Assembly: GCF_019834675.1 (NCBI RefSeq)
Contig: NZ_JABUBU010000016.1
Coordinates: forward strand, 1-64,000
Source of the DNA: Rhodococcoides corynebacterioides
GTDB taxonomy: Bacteria; Actinomycetota; Actinomycetes; Mycobacteriales; Mycobacteriaceae
Reading direction: 5' to 3'
DNA: 64,000 nt
This document shows, in pieces, positions 35,568 through 47,472 of the stretch. Every line of letters starts with the position of its first letter. The stretch's first letter is position 1. The notes under the pieces were generated by a model. The model did not search any database. It saw nothing but the letters and a program-made list of their open reading frames with translations, and was not told the origin of the DNA. The position numbers and the translations under genes were made by a program.

Positions 35568-35804
35568 GGCGATCGGCGGGCCGCCGTCCCGCGAACTCGT
35601 GGTGCCGTGTCACCACGACACGGCGCCACGGTTGGTGCAGCTTCCCAACCCTGCGTTCACGTCTCGGTCGAGTAACGCTCGCGTGGTACTTTTCGGACTG
35701 TCGAACGTACTCGAAGTTCGTTTCCTGCGTCGACATGCGGGTCCGAGCCCACTTCGCTCGATCCGTGGCACCACACACCTCGAGACGATGGAGCACTCCG
35801 AGCA
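35568..35804 (+). promoter_or_regulatory. Intergenic region before a hypothetical gene
   Basis: No convincing gene in these 237 bp. A TACTTT -10-like box lies at 35687-35692, about 110 nt before the next start. The segment around 35695-35720 has CGAA/TTCG elements but no full SOS box. Confidence 0.35.
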
Positions 35805-36269
35805 ATGAACGACGGATCAGGTGGGCCCCTCACGGGCGTCAAGATCGGCAAGGCCCCCGCCCACAGGTCCACCAGGACGCCCACCTCCACCGCCACTCCG
35901 ACAACGACCAGCGAGGCCGACGTGACCACCAGTGACCAGATCTCCGAGCACGCCCTGCCGAGCAACTCCTCGGCGTCCAACGGCGGGTCCAACGGGAGCA
36001 GCTTCTCCGGCGCGTCCCGGCACCCGAGCCCCGATCGCCGAACCGCGATGGGCATCGCGTCCATCCGCATCGCCGGCCGGCTCACCCAGAACGAGCTGAC
36101 CAGTCGCGATACCCGGCCGATGGACTCCTCGAACGGCCCGGACGAGCTGCTTCAGCTCCTCGGCGAGTACCTCACCTCGGGTGGACTCTCGAGCCCCGAG
36201 CTCCACGTTCGGTCCAACGGCACCACCGTCGTCCTCGATCTCACCAACCCCGCCAAGGGTTTTCGCTGA
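35805..36269 (+). CDS. Hypothetical protein, Ser/Asn-rich N-terminus
   Basis: A 154-residue protein of unknown function, or 115 residues if the GTG at 35922 is used. The N-terminal half is low-complexity (many Ser, Thr, Asn, Gly) and probably disordered. The C-terminal 60 residues (GPDELLQLLGEYLTSGGLSS, then LHVRSNGTTVVLDLTNP) look like a compact helix-strand unit. There are no membrane or Cys features. It is followed by a very strong terminator, supporting real transcription. Confidence 0.6.
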   Translation: MNDGSGGPLTGVKIGKAPAHRSTRTPTSTATPTTTSEADVTTSDQISEHALPSNSSASNGGSNGSSFSGASRHPSPDRRTAMGIASIRIAGRLTQNELTSRDTRPMDSSNGPDELLQLLGEYLTSGGLSSPELHVRSNGTTVVLDLTNPAKGFR

Positions 36270-36282
36270 GCGCACGCGATAT

Positions 36283-36325
36283 GCAGAACGGCCCCCGGTT
36301 CCAGTGGAACCGGGGGCCGTTCTGC
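36283..36325. terminator. Bidirectional terminator (20-bp perfect stem)
   Basis: Perfect 20-bp arms (36283-36302 and 36306-36325; core ACGGCCCCCGGTTCC) around a 3-nt loop AGT. Lies between the convergent hypothetical gene and the fasciclin gene. Confidence 0.9.
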
Positions 36326-36369
36326 TACGAGAGTCGGGTCCGACCGCTACCCGTCATCGCTTGCGGAGA

Positions 36370-37053
36370 TCAGGCCGGGGGCATGAGCACCGAGTCGATG
36401 AGGTAGACGGTCGCGTTGGCAGTCTTGACGCCACCGCAGACGACGTTGGCGTCGTTGACCTTCAGGGCGTCGGTCTCACCGGTGACGGTGACCGGCTGGC
36501 CCTCGACGGTGGTCTGCTCGCCGTCGATGTCGGACGGAGCGATCTGGCCGGGCACCACGTGGTAGGTCAGGATCTTGGTGAGCAGCGCCGAGTCGGTCTT
36601 CAGCGTCTCGATGGTGGCCGGGTCGATCTTCGCGAACGCGTCGTCGGTCGGGGCGAAGACGGTGAACTCGTCGCCGTTCAGCGTGTCCACCAGGTTGACC
36701 TGCGGGTTCAGCTGGCCGGAGACGGCCTGGGTGAGGGTCTTGAGCAGCGGGTTGTTCGACGCGGCCACGGCGACCGGGTCGGCGGCCATGCCGTTCACGG
36801 AGCCGGCACCGTCCGGAACCTGCTCGGCGTAGGCGGCGCAGCCCGGGCCGACGAGGTCGGAGGCGGGATCGGCGGAGCCCGAGGACATCGCGCTCGAGGT
36901 CATGGAGGACGCCGACGACGTCATCTCCGCCATGGAGGACGTGGCGGCGTCGGTGGTGCTGCCGCCGTCGTCGGAGGAACAGGCGGACAGGCCGAGAACG
37001 GCCACTGCCGCGAAGCCGACGGCCATTGCGCTCTTGCTCTTCGTGACGCTCAT
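36370..37053 (-). CDS. Fasciclin-domain lipoprotein, MPB70/MPB83-like
   Basis: A 227-residue secreted lipoprotein. The signal ends in LSAC (Cys near residue 24), followed by a Ser/Thr/Met linker and one FAS1 domain from about 90: [16 protein letters not shown], the H1 block [15 protein letters not shown], the [10 protein letters not shown] core and a closing [11 protein letters not shown]. Two Cys (GPGCAAY, VVCGGVK) match the disulfide of mycobacterial MPB70. FAS1 proteins mediate adhesion; the exact role is unknown. ATG at 37053 with AAGGG upstream. Confidence 0.92.
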   Translation of the reverse strand: MSVTKSKSAMAVGFAAVAVLGLSACSSDDGGSTTDAATSSMAEMTSSASSMTSSAMSSGSADPASDLVGPGCAAYAEQVPDGAGSVNGMAADPVAVAASNNPLLKTLTQAVSGQLNPQVNLVDTLNGDEFTVFAPTDDAFAKIDPATIETLKTDSALLTKILTYHVVPGQIAPSDIDGEQTTVEGQPVTVTGETDALKVNDANVVCGGVKTANATVYLIDSVLMPPA

Positions 37054-37254
37054 TGCGAAACCCTTCTCGTGGTGTGAACCGAGTACCCAGCGGCCGGTGT
37101 GCTCGGTCACTGTCGGTTGTGTCATCTACTCTTCGGAGCATCCCCACAGGGGGGATTGGTGCATCCGTCGGAAAAATTCTGCGGGGACCCGAATCGGACG
37201 AGCCGGACATACGTCACCGCAGGTGAGGGCAAATTTCCTCCCCCACAATCGATC

Positions 37255-37935
37255 TCATTCCCTGGGATCCGTACGGTTCGGGCCGAGGCCCCGCGGGAGC
37301 CGATCCGGCGGACAGTCCTCCTGCGTCGCGGTGAACCACCCGCTGTAGTGGAACAGCCGTCCCAATGTGCGGCCACGCACCTCGATGTCGATCCGGTGCC
37401 GCCCTTCCTTCTCGTCCCACCACTCCCGGCCGAAGGTCTCGGCCGAGACCAGTGCGGGCGGCTTGATCGATCCACGAGGCGCGAGGAAACGTGGTGTGCC
37501 ACTGATCAACCGGAGGCCACCGTCGTCGTCCGCCGAGCAGCGCGTCGAGACCACCATGTCCGGTCCGGCCCCGATGTAGTCCCGCGCACCGCCGTCACGG
37601 CCGAGCACCATCACGGAGTCGAGCGACACCTCGTGTCCAGGGAACTGAAAGCGGCGGACGAATGCCAGTGTCTCCCTTCCCAGTCGATCGACGTAGGCGT
37701 AGTTGGCGATCGTGAAGGGCACGTTCTCCCCCGCGTCGGCCGGCACCATGCGCCGCGCGCCGCCGAGCCACAGCGCCGGTGGCGGCAGCAACCGGGAGTG
37801 CTCGATCCGGTCCATCACCCCGGTGCCGAACTGGGCGACGTGGTCGTCCGATCCGAACCCGAAGCGCCACTGCACTTTCGGGTGCAGCCGAGCGAATTCC
37901 GGTCCCATGACCGCGGACACGACGGACGGCATCAC
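37255..37935 (-). CDS. DUF4166-like protein
   Basis: A 226-residue protein beginning MMPSVVSAVMGPEFARLHPKVQ, similar in plan to DUF4166 proteins (an acceptor-like domain of beta strands with FRRFQFPG and a C-terminal RIDIEVRGRTLGRLFHYSGWF). No catalytic motif is obvious. It is a single gene between the fasciclin and ABC-F genes. The family assignment rests on remembered resemblance and needs a profile search. Confidence 0.55.
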   Translation of the reverse strand: MMPSVVSAVMGPEFARLHPKVQWRFGFGSDDHVAQFGTGVMDRIEHSRLLPPPALWLGGARRMVPADAGENVPFTIANYAYVDRLGRETLAFVRRFQFPGHEVSLDSVMVLGRDGGARDYIGAGPDMVVSTRCSADDDGGLRLISGTPRFLAPRGSIKPPALVSAETFGREWWDEKEGRHRIDIEVRGRTLGRLFHYSGWFTATQEDCPPDRLPRGLGPNRTDPRE

Positions 37936-38016
37936 CGCTCCCCTCTTCGGCGACGCCCGAGCGGGCGTGCAGAACAGGAGTACCCCGTCCGCGTCGAAAC
38001 GACGCAGCGGCGCCGG

Positions 38017-39804
38017 TCAGCCCAGCTCGTCCGCCAGTTCCATCCAGCGCTCCTCGACGGCGTTCTTCTCCGAGACGACGGCGGTCAGCTCGGCGCCGAG
38101 CGTCTGCAACCGCTCGGGATCGGTGGCCGCCTCCGCGAGCGCCGAGTGCAGCGACTTCTCCCGGTCGTCGAGCTTGACCAGGGATCGCTCGAGGCGGGAG
38201 AGCTCCTTGCGCGCGGCGCGATCGTCGGCACTGCCCTTCGCGGGGGACGCGGTCGGTGCGGCGCCCGGCGCGGCGCCGGCGGACGGAGCGGTACCCGCCT
38301 CGGCGAGCCGGGCCCGGCGGCGCAGGTACTCCTCGATACCGCCGGGCAGGTTGGTCAGCCGGCCGTCGCCGAACAGCGCCCAGGTGGAGTCGCAGATGCG
38401 CTCGACCAGGTACCGGTCGTGACTGATGACCACCAGCGTTCCCGCCCAGGAGTCGAGCAGGTCCTCGAGCTGCTGGAGGGTGTCGATGTCCAGATCGTTG
38501 GTGGGCTCGTCGAGCAGGAGTACGTTCGGCTCCGACATGAGGACGCGCGTGAGCTGCAGGCGGCGGCGCTCGCCACCCGAGAGGTCGCCGACCGGGGTGC
38601 GCTGCCGCGCGGGCGTGAACCCGAGTCGCTCGGCCAGCTGCCCGGCGCTGATCTCTCTGTCGCCCAGCTGGATTCGCTCCGCGACGTCCTGGACGGCCTC
38701 GAGCACCCGCATGTCGACCGGCAGATCGTCGAGTTCCTGACGGAGCCACCCGATCCGCACGGTCTTGCCCTCGATCCGGCGACCCGACGCCGGCTCGAGC
38801 TCGCCGGCGAGGGTGCGCAGCAGCGTCGTCTTGCCCGACCCGTTGACGCCCACCAGGCCGACCCGCTCCCCCGGAGCGAGGCGCCACGTCAGATCGTTCA
38901 CGAGGACCCGCCCGTCGGGCGTCGTCAACGTGGCGTCCTCGAGTTCGACGACGATGCGACCGAGCCGCGTCCGCGCGAACGACGCGAGCGCGACCGAGTC
39001 GCGCGGAGCCGGCACGTCGGCGATGAGTGCTTCCGCCGCCTCGATGCGGTAGCGCGGCTTGGACGTGCGGGCGGGCGGGCCACGGCGCAGCCAGGCCAGT
39101 TCCTTGCGGGCGAGGTTGCGGCGACGGTCCTCCGCGGCGTCGGCCTGCCGGGACCGTTCGGCACGCGCGAAGATCCAGTCCCCGTAGCCGCCCTCGTAGG
39201 TCTCGACGCCACCGCCCACGACCTCCCAGGTGCGGGTGGCGACGGTGTCGAGGAACCAGCGATCGTGCGTCACGACCACCAGTGAGGACCGGCGGTTCAC
39301 CAGGTGCTCGGCCAGCCACTGCACGCCCTCGACGTCGAGATGGTTGGTGGGCTCGTCGAGCACCAGCAGGTCGAGGTCGCGCACCAGCGCCGCGGCCAGC
39401 GCGGTGCGCCGACGCTCACCGCCGGACAGCTGCTCGACCGGCGCGTCCAACCCCAGACCGGTGATGCCGATTCCGTCGAGCACGCTGCGGATGCGGGCGT
39501 CGCCGGCCCATTCGTGCTCGGCGACGCCGAGCGGGGCGAGCACCACGTCACCCACGGTGGAGCCGGGTGGCAGGACGCCACGCTGGGTGACGACGGCCAT
39601 GCGCAGACCGCCCACGCGGCTGACGCGGCCGGAATCCGGTTCCTCGATGCCGGCCAGCACCTCGAGCATGGTGGTCTTGCCGCCGCCGTTGAGGCCGACG
39701 ACTCCGATGCGCTCGTTCTCCTGCACGCCCAGTGAGACCCGCTCGAGCAGCGGCTTGACCCCGAAGGACTTCGAGACCTGTTCGAGATTGATGAGATTGG
39801 CCAT
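38017..39804 (-). CDS. ABC-F ATPase (Uup/EttA-like translation factor)
   Basis: A 595-residue soluble protein with two ABC domains and no membrane segment. Walker A: GLNGGGKTT and GVNGSGKTT; signature LSGGERRR in both halves; Walker B VLDEPTNHLD and LLDEPTNDLD. A linker of about 80 residues separates them and a C-terminal coiled-coil (RKELSRLERSLVKLDDREK) follows, as in Uup. Such proteins act on the ribosome exit site or branched DNA rather than transport. Its ATG at 39804 shares a base with the ispE stop, so it is the fourth gene of the rpfB-ksgA-ispE run. Confidence 0.92.
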   Translation of the reverse strand: MANLINLEQVSKSFGVKPLLERVSLGVQENERIGVVGLNGGGKTTMLEVLAGIEEPDSGRVSRVGGLRMAVVTQRGVLPPGSTVGDVVLAPLGVAEHEWAGDARIRSVLDGIGITGLGLDAPVEQLSGGERRRTALAAALVRDLDLLVLDEPTNHLDVEGVQWLAEHLVNRRSSLVVVTHDRWFLDTVATRTWEVVGGGVETYEGGYGDWIFARAERSRQADAAEDRRRNLARKELAWLRRGPPARTSKPRYRIEAAEALIADVPAPRDSVALASFARTRLGRIVVELEDATLTTPDGRVLVNDLTWRLAPGERVGLVGVNGSGKTTLLRTLAGELEPASGRRIEGKTVRIGWLRQELDDLPVDMRVLEAVQDVAERIQLGDREISAGQLAERLGFTPARQRTPVGDLSGGERRRLQLTRVLMSEPNVLLLDEPTNDLDIDTLQQLEDLLDSWAGTLVVISHDRYLVERICDSTWALFGDGRLTNLPGGIEEYLRRRARLAEAGTAPSAGAAPGAAPTASPAKGSADDRAARKELSRLERSLVKLDDREKSLHSALAEAATDPERLQTLGAELTAVVSEKNAVEERWMELADELG

Positions 39805-40736
39805 CAGGAGCGTCCTCGTTCGTCGCGGGTGACCCGTGCCCCGGGTACGGGGCCGCTCGCGACCCGCACGGTGCGGCACACGCCGGCGCCGGACAGTTCG
39901 GCGCCGACCTCCACGGCGTCGTCGGCCGAGGCACAGAGAAAAGCGCAGGTGGGGCCGGACCCGGAGACGATGCCGGCGATCGCGCCCGCGTCCAGCCCGG
40001 CGCGCAGCGTGCGGCGCAGGTCGGGCCGCAACGACAGCGCGGCCGCCTGCAGGTCGTTGGTCAGCAGCGGGCCCACGCGGGTCGGATCGCCGGAGGCGAG
40101 AGCCTGCATCAACTCGTCGGGATCGCCGGCCCGCGGCGGCGTGCCGCGCTCGCGCAGTCGATCCAGTTCGCGGTACACCGCGGGGGTCGAGAGTCCCTCC
40201 TTCGACAGAGCCAGCACCCAGTGGAAGGTGTTGCGAGAAAGCACCGGCAGCAGCTTCTCGCCGCGCCCGGTTCCGACGGCCGTGCCGCCCGCGACCGAGA
40301 ACGGGACGTCGCTGCCGAGCCGGGCCGCGTACTTCATGATCTCGGCGCGGGAGAGTCCGAGACCCCACAGCTCGTCGAGCGCGATCAGGGTCGCCGCCGC
40401 GTCGGCGCTCCCCCCGGCCATGCCGCCGGCCACCGGGATGCCCTTGTCGATCGTGATGGCGACGCCGGGCGCGCGACCCGACGCCTCGGCGACCATGACG
40501 GCCGCGCGCCACGCGAGGTTGCTGCCGTCGAGCGGCACGGCGGCGGCGTCCTCACCGCGCACGGTGACCGAGATGGTCGGAGCGGACACCACCGACACGT
40601 CGTCCACCAGCGACAGAGCGTGGAAGACGGTGGTCAGATCGTGGTACCCGTCCGGACGCAGGTCACCGACGGCCAGGTGCAGATTGACCTTGGCGGGGGC
40701 GCGCACCCGAACGGGCCGCGTGACGACGGTGAGCAC
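39804..40736 (-). CDS. ispE: 4-diphosphocytidyl-2-C-methyl-D-erythritol kinase
   Basis: A 310-residue GHMP kinase of the MEP isoprenoid pathway. [22 protein letters not shown] is the substrate-binding start, [17 protein letters not shown] the ATP loop, and GSGPTCAFL the third GHMP motif. The GTG at 40736 lies 8 nt after a TAGAGT box, so a secondary leaderless promoter is possible besides read-through from ksgA, whose stop is 32 nt upstream. Confidence 0.95.
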   Translation of the reverse strand: MLTVVTRPVRVRAPAKVNLHLAVGDLRPDGYHDLTTVFHALSLVDDVSVVSAPTISVTVRGEDAAAVPLDGSNLAWRAAVMVAEASGRAPGVAITIDKGIPVAGGMAGGSADAAATLIALDELWGLGLSRAEIMKYAARLGSDVPFSVAGGTAVGTGRGEKLLPVLSRNTFHWVLALSKEGLSTPAVYRELDRLRERGTPPRAGDPDELMQALASGDPTRVGPLLTNDLQAAALSLRPDLRRTLRAGLDAGAIAGIVSGSGPTCAFLCASADDAVEVGAELSGAGVCRTVRVASGPVPGARVTRDERGRS

Positions 40737-40768
40737 GACGTCCGACTCTATCGCGACCCCGGCATCGG

Positions 40769-41635
40769 TCAGGACGCGGTGGCCGCGAGCCGCACGAAGG
40801 CGGCGGCGTCGAGCGTCTCGCCCCGCGCCGACGGGTCGATCCCGGCGTCGACGAGACGTCGCTCGGCCACCGCGGCACCGCCGGCCCAGCCGGCCAACGC
40901 GGCCCGCAGCGTCTTGCGGCGCTGCGCGAAGGCGGCGTCGACGACGGCGAAGACCGCGCGTCGGGTCTGCTCGTCCTGCGGCCACGGCGGGGTCTCGTAC
41001 CGGTCGACGCGCACCAGTCCGGATTCCACCTGCGGGACCGGCCAGAAGACGCTGCGTCCGACGGCACCGGCTCGGCGCACGGTGCCGAAGTACGACGCCT
41101 TCACCGACGGCACGCCGTAGATCTTCGACCCGGGGTCGGCGGCAAGACGGTCGGCCACCTCCGCCTGGACCATCACCAGGGCGGTGCGCAGGCTCGGCAG
41201 CGTCGAGAGCAGGTGCAGGAGCACCGGGACCGCCACGTTGTAGGGCAGGTTGGCCACGAGCGCCGTGGGCTCGCCCGGGATGTCGGTGGGTCGCACCCGC
41301 AGGGCGTCCGCCTCGATCACGGTCAGACGATCGGCGCGTGACCCGGCGCGGTCGGCCGCCGTGACGGGCAACCGGGCGGCCAGCGGGGGGTCGATCTCCA
41401 CCGCCACGACGCGGTCGACGACGTCCATCAACGCCAGGGTGAGCGACCCCAGTCCCGGCCCCACCTCGAGCACCGTGTCGGTCGGGCCGACACCGGCCGA
41501 GGACACGATACGCCGGACGGTGTTGGCGTCGTGCACGAAGTTCTGCCCGAGGGTCTTGGTCGGACGCACGCCGAGTTCGGCAGCCAGGGTCCGCACCTCG
41601 GCCGGACCCAGCAGGCGCACTTCGCTCGACGACAC
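40769..41635 (-). CDS. ksgA: 16S rRNA dimethyladenosine transferase
   Basis: A 288-residue KsgA/RsmA that dimethylates the two adjacent adenines near the 3' end of 16S rRNA. SAM motif [13 protein letters not shown], catalytic [11 protein letters not shown], and [15 protein letters not shown] before them. A GTG at 41635 lies 8 nt after a TAGGCT box and gives the usual N-terminus; another possible start lies 30 nt upstream. It follows rpfB by 34 nt. Confidence 0.95.
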   Translation of the reverse strand: MSSSEVRLLGPAEVRTLAAELGVRPTKTLGQNFVHDANTVRRIVSSAGVGPTDTVLEVGPGLGSLTLALMDVVDRVVAVEIDPPLAARLPVTAADRAGSRADRLTVIEADALRVRPTDIPGEPTALVANLPYNVAVPVLLHLLSTLPSLRTALVMVQAEVADRLAADPGSKIYGVPSVKASYFGTVRRAGAVGRSVFWPVPQVESGLVRVDRYETPPWPQDEQTRRAVFAVVDAAFAQRRKTLRAALAGWAGGAAVAERRLVDAGIDPSARGETLDAAAFVRLAATAS

Positions 41636-41669
41636 GGGTACCGAGCCTACTGGGCTCGGTACCACCGGG

Positions 41670-42911
<1,242 letters not shown>

Positions 42912-43018
42912 ACGGACGTGCGTCGCCCCGGCAACTTCGGGCACCTCGCGTAGCCTTCCCCGCGCCCTACCCGGCAGTAATGTCGGTCGCGGGCCGCACG
43001 GGGGTTAGTGTCCGAGCC

Positions 43019-44475
43019 GTGAACTCGACCATCCCACCCGTGCGTCGACTGTCCCTGGTCGCCGCCCTCGTCGCCCTCCTCGCGCTCGTGCTGGGCCCGG
43101 CCGCCGCGCAGGCGCAGCCGGCGCCGCCGAATCCCGTCGAGGGACGCACGTTCACGATCGCCACCGACATCACGTTCGCGCCGTTCGAGTTCCAGAACGC
43201 CGACGGCCAGTTCGTCGGCATCGACATGGACCTGATCCGCGCGATCGCCGAGGACCAGGGGTTCTCGGTCGACATCCGGCCGCTCGGTTTCGACGCGGCG
43301 CTGCAGGCCGTCCAGGCCGGGCAGGCCGACGGTGTGATCGCCGGCATGACCATCACCCCCGCCCGCGAAGCGGTCTTCGACTTCTCCGAGCCCTACTTCG
43401 AGTCCGGCGTGCAGATGGCGGTCCTCGAGAACTCGTCGATCACGTCGTACGAGGACCTCGCGGGCCAGCAGGTGGCGGTGAAGAACGGCACCGAGGGCGC
43501 CGACTTCGCCGAGTCCATCAAGGGGCAGTACGGGTTCACCACGCGGTACTTCGCCGACTCGGCGAGCATGTACGACGAGGTCCGCACCGGGAACTCCGTC
43601 GCCGTCTTCGACGACTACCCGGTGCTGCAGTACGGCATCACCCAGGGCAACGGGCTGAAGACGGTCACCGAGAAGGAATCGCCCAGCAACTACGGCTTCG
43701 CGGTCAACAAGGGCGCCAACGCCGATCTGCTCGCGGCGTTCGACACCGGCCTGGCCAACCTGCGCTCCTCCGGCCAGTACGACGAGATCCTGAACACCTA
43801 CATCGGCGCCGGCGCCGAGGAGACCGACAACTCGATTCCGGGTCTGATCAAGACCGAGTACAAGGAGCTGCTGAAGGGTCTCTGGCTCACCGTCGTGCTG
43901 ACGGTGATCTCCATCGTCGTCGCATTGATCCTCGGCGCGATCTTCGGCCTCTTCCGCGTCAGCACCAAGGCGTGGCTGCGTGCCATCGGTGCCACGTACG
44001 TCGCGATCTTCCGCGGTACCCCGCTGCTGGTGCAGGCGTTCTTCATCTACTTCGGCATCCCCGCCGCCCTCGGGTTCACCATGACGGCCTTCACCGCCGG
44101 CATCATCACCCTCTCGCTCAACGCCGGCGCGTACATGGCGGAGATCGTGCGCGGCGGCATCCTGTCCGTGGACAAGGGGCAGATGGAGGCCTCGCGCAGC
44201 CTCGGCATCTCCTACCTGACGTCGATGCGCAAGGTCGTGATGCCGCAGGCCATCCGGACCATGATCCCGTCGTACATCAACCAGTTCGTCATCACGCTGA
44301 AGGACACCTCGATCCTCTCCGTGATCGGCCTGGCCGAGCTCACGCAGTCCGGGCGGATCATCATCGCCCGCAACTTCCAGTCCTTCAACATGTGGCTGAT
44401 CATCGCCGTCATGTACTTCGTCATCATCATGGCGCTGACGATGCTGTCGAACCGTCTCGAGAAGAGGATCAACAA

Positions 44476-44479
<4 letters not shown>
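43019..44479 (+). CDS. Fused substrate-binding protein/permease of a polar amino-acid ABC importer
   Basis: A 486-residue fusion. Residues 1-35 are a signal peptide. About 45-275 form a type-II amino-acid binding protein ([51 protein letters not shown]). From about 290 a GlnP-like permease follows with [35 protein letters not shown] and the EAA loop [22 protein letters not shown]. The likely substrate is glutamine or glutamate; this is inference. GTG at 43019 lies 7 nt after TAGTGT, a leaderless layout. The ATPase gene overlaps by 4 nt. Confidence 0.93.
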
Positions 44480-45234
<755 letters not shown>

Positions 45235-45247
45235 CGACAACCCCGGT

Positions 45248-45276
45248 GCCGCCGGACCCGATCCGCGTCCGGCGGC
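45248..45276 (+). terminator. Terminator of the amino-acid importer operon
   Basis: GCCGCCGGAC and GTCCGGCGGC form a perfect 10-bp stem with a 9-nt loop, 14 nt after the stop. Confidence 0.7.
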
Positions 45277-45294
45277 CACCACGAAAGGCGCGCC

Positions 45295-45558
45295 ATGACC
45301 GACGAGCAGGAACTCATGCAGAAGATCGTCGCGACGATCGACGCCCGTCTCGGACAGGAGACGTCGGGCCTGCAGAACGAGGTTCCGCCCGGCGCCAGCG
45401 CGCAGTCGGACGACGAGGACGGCGAGCGTGGGCCGCTCGGCCGGGACTACCACCTCGCGGGCAAGTACGCCCAGGCCCTCGCGATCGGCGAACCACAGGT
45501 GATCGACCGGGCGGAATTCGACCGGCTCGTCGAGACGTACGGCGACGACGCGAAGTAG
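45295..45558 (+). CDS. Hypothetical acidic protein (87 aa)
   Basis: An 87-residue protein without a known domain: a helical start (MTDEQELMQKIVATIDARLG), an acidic centre (SDDEDGERGPLGRDYHLAG) and a helical end (DRAEFDRLVETYGDDAK). AAAGG lies 8 nt before the ATG. No Cys or membrane segment. It sits between the amino-acid importer and a lipoprotein gene, all on the plus strand, but hairpins and spacing suggest separate expression. Confidence 0.65.
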   Translation: MTDEQELMQKIVATIDARLGQETSGLQNEVPPGASAQSDDEDGERGPLGRDYHLAGKYAQALAIGEPQVIDRAEFDRLVETYGDDAK

Positions 45559-45605
45559 CCCGCTCGTGGCCCGATCGTGACCTTCGGACTGCTAACGATC
45601 GGGCC

Positions 45606-46280
45606 GTGACCGACGACACATCGGTCATGACTCTCACCACCGGTGCCGTTCGAGTCGTCGTGCTCGCGGCCTGCGCGGCCGTCGCCGCGGCCTGCGGCGG
45701 CCAGACGGGCGGAACCGCCCTACCGGCCCCGGCCGATTCGACGACGTCCGTCGTCGCACCGGCCCCCTCGTCGACCCCCGCCGCCGCGCCGTCGGCGTCG
45801 GACGTCCCTTCGCCGGGGCCCACGTTCACCGAGACGGTCACCGTTCCGGCCCCGGCTCCCGCCGGTCCGGTGCCGTGCGTGGACCCGTCGTCGTCGAACG
45901 TCCGGGCCGCAGTGGCCAACCTCGGAACCGATTCGCAGGGCGGGCGTTTCGTGATCGACGATCACACGATGGGCATCAGTTCCGACGGGTGCCCGTCACT
46001 GGAATGGGCGCACGCCACGGGCACCGGCATCCAGAACGGCACCGTGCAGTCCCACGTCCTGTTCTTCACGAACACCGGGTCCTACCTGGGCACGGCGACG
46101 TCGGATGCGTACAGCTACACCTCGGTGGTCGGGGCCTCCGACGACTCGGTCACCGTGCGATACCGGTGGCTCTCCCCCGACGACGCCAACTGCTGCCCGT
46201 CCAACGAGTCGTACGTGACGTTCACCCTGGTCGGCGGAAACACCATCGTGCCCGACGGGCAGTTCCCGCCGAGGCCGTGA
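45606..46280 (+). CDS. LppP/LprE-type lipoprotein
   Basis: A 224-residue lipoprotein. The signal ends in AAACGG (lipid Cys near residue 30), then a Pro/Ser/Thr-rich linker to about residue 85. The C-terminal domain has the LppP/LprE pattern: WAHATGTG, SHVLFFTNTGSYLGTAT and VRYRWLSPDDANCCPSNESYVTFTL with a vicinal Cys pair. Its function in the actinobacterial envelope is unknown. Start GTG at 45606, or an internal ATG at 45627 still before the signal. Confidence 0.82.
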   Translation: MTDDTSVMTLTTGAVRVVVLAACAAVAAACGGQTGGTALPAPADSTTSVVAPAPSSTPAAAPSASDVPSPGPTFTETVTVPAPAPAGPVPCVDPSSSNVRAAVANLGTDSQGGRFVIDDHTMGISSDGCPSLEWAHATGTGIQNGTVQSHVLFFTNTGSYLGTATSDAYSYTSVVGASDDSVTVRYRWLSPDDANCCPSNESYVTFTLVGGNTIVPDGQFPPRP

Positions 46281-46311
46281 CGGGCCGGTGGGCCCGAGCC
46301 TGCGTAGCCCG

Positions 46312-47436
46312 TCAGAGCCGCAGGTAGATTTCCTCGTTGACCCGGTCGGCAATGCCCTGCAATCGGCTGCGCCGGTGGGCGCCGGCGATCGCGTCGTCGA
46401 GGGCGGCGAGCACGGACGGATCGTCGTCCTGCTCCCGCAGGCGATCCCGAATCCACTCCATGCGGTGCAGGTGCTGCGGAGCGAGCGGCATGGCGCGGAT
46501 GGTGTCGGGGTCCACGTCGGGCGAGAGGGCCTCGCTGGACCCGCCCGCGACGCGGATGCACAGGGCCGTGCTCACGCACTTGAAGCATCGCTCGCAGTTG
46601 TAGGTCTCCGCGTGCTGCTGGAAGCAGACCCGGACGTAGCGCATCGCGGGAGCCCAGTCCGAGATCTCGGCGATCTTGGTGGGCCGCCAGGCGTCGTCGT
46701 CGTCGTGCACCAGGCGCACCCGCGACGACGACCAGTGGGGATCGACGTAGGGGTGCGATCCGTGGCGCGTGGTGACGGGCGGGCTGCTGGGCACGATCAC
46801 CGCGGACAGCGTGGGCGCGAGGCACAGCGCGACATGGGCCAACGCCGGGCCGAAGTACAGCCGCGGCCACGGCACGCGCAACGGATCGCTGACCCGGCGC
46901 ACGGTGGTGCGCACGACGATCAACTCCTTGCCGAGGTCCGTCGCGGCGGCCTGCGCCCGCTCCACCGCCAGGTCCGCCGCCGATCCGTCGTGATCGTCGA
47001 TGTCCATGCCCAGCACGAAGATCAGGTGCGTGATCTCGTCGAGGTGCTTGCGCACCGCGTGGAAGGAGTCGACGCCGAGGCTGAAGAAGCACCCCACTCC
47101 GCGACCCTCGCCGGGCACGCGGACGACGTCGTTGCCGGCGAGTCCCGCATCCATCGACACCGCGTCCACCTCGGGAAACCAGGACGCGAAGATCGCGCCC
47201 GCGGCCGCCGCGCCGGCCCGCTGCTCGCGGTCGACGTTCGCGGGCACGCCGTCCTCCGTGCGGATCTCGAGGGACGACGCGATGCGCATCGCCAGCGCGT
47301 AGGTGGCGGGGACCCACGGTGCGGCGCCGGTGTCGATCGGGACCGACGCCGAGGTCTCGGCGGTGAACTGCCCGCGCCCGGTGTCCAGACGCACCGCGGT
47401 GGTGTGGGCGTCGCGCGTCAGGACGGTGGCGGTCAT
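46312..47436 (-). CDS. Orphan PP-loop ATPase-like protein with a CxxCxxC motif
   Basis: A 374-residue protein of no firm family. FFSLGVDSFHAVRKH near residue 130 resembles the PP-loop (SGGxDS) of adenine-nucleotide alpha hydrolases such as QueC and tRNA-thiolation enzymes, although Gly-Gly is Leu-Gly here. LIFVLGMDIDDHD follows, as in that fold. The C-terminal third has a Cys cluster, C-x2-C-x2-C in NCERCFKCVST, that could bind zinc or an iron-sulfur cluster. The N-terminal 100 residues match nothing I know. No queuosine or tRNA-modification genes are nearby. The start is the ATG at 47436; three 25-bp repeats lie upstream. Confidence 0.7.
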   Translation of the reverse strand: MTATVLTRDAHTTAVRLDTGRGQFTAETSASVPIDTGAAPWVPATYALAMRIASSLEIRTEDGVPANVDREQRAGAAAAGAIFASWFPEVDAVSMDAGLAGNDVVRVPGEGRGVGCFFSLGVDSFHAVRKHLDEITHLIFVLGMDIDDHDGSAADLAVERAQAAATDLGKELIVVRTTVRRVSDPLRVPWPRLYFGPALAHVALCLAPTLSAVIVPSSPPVTTRHGSHPYVDPHWSSSRVRLVHDDDDAWRPTKIAEISDWAPAMRYVRVCFQQHAETYNCERCFKCVSTALCIRVAGGSSEALSPDVDPDTIRAMPLAPQHLHRMEWIRDRLREQDDDPSVLAALDDAIAGAHRRSRLQGIADRVNEEIYLRL

Positions 47437-47472
47437 CGGTCGGCGAGGCCGTCGTAGGGGGATCACGCGCTG

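Noticed and set aside
35695..35720. An SOS (LexA) box upstream of the hypothetical gene at 35805
   Set aside because: CGAA and TTCG elements are present, but not the TCGAAC-N4-GTTCGA spacing of the actinobacterial box.
46312..47436. Calling the PP-loop protein QueC (7-deazaguanine synthesis)
   Set aside because: The loop is SLGVDS rather than SGGxDS and there are no queD, queE or related genes nearby; only the fold-level resemblance is kept.
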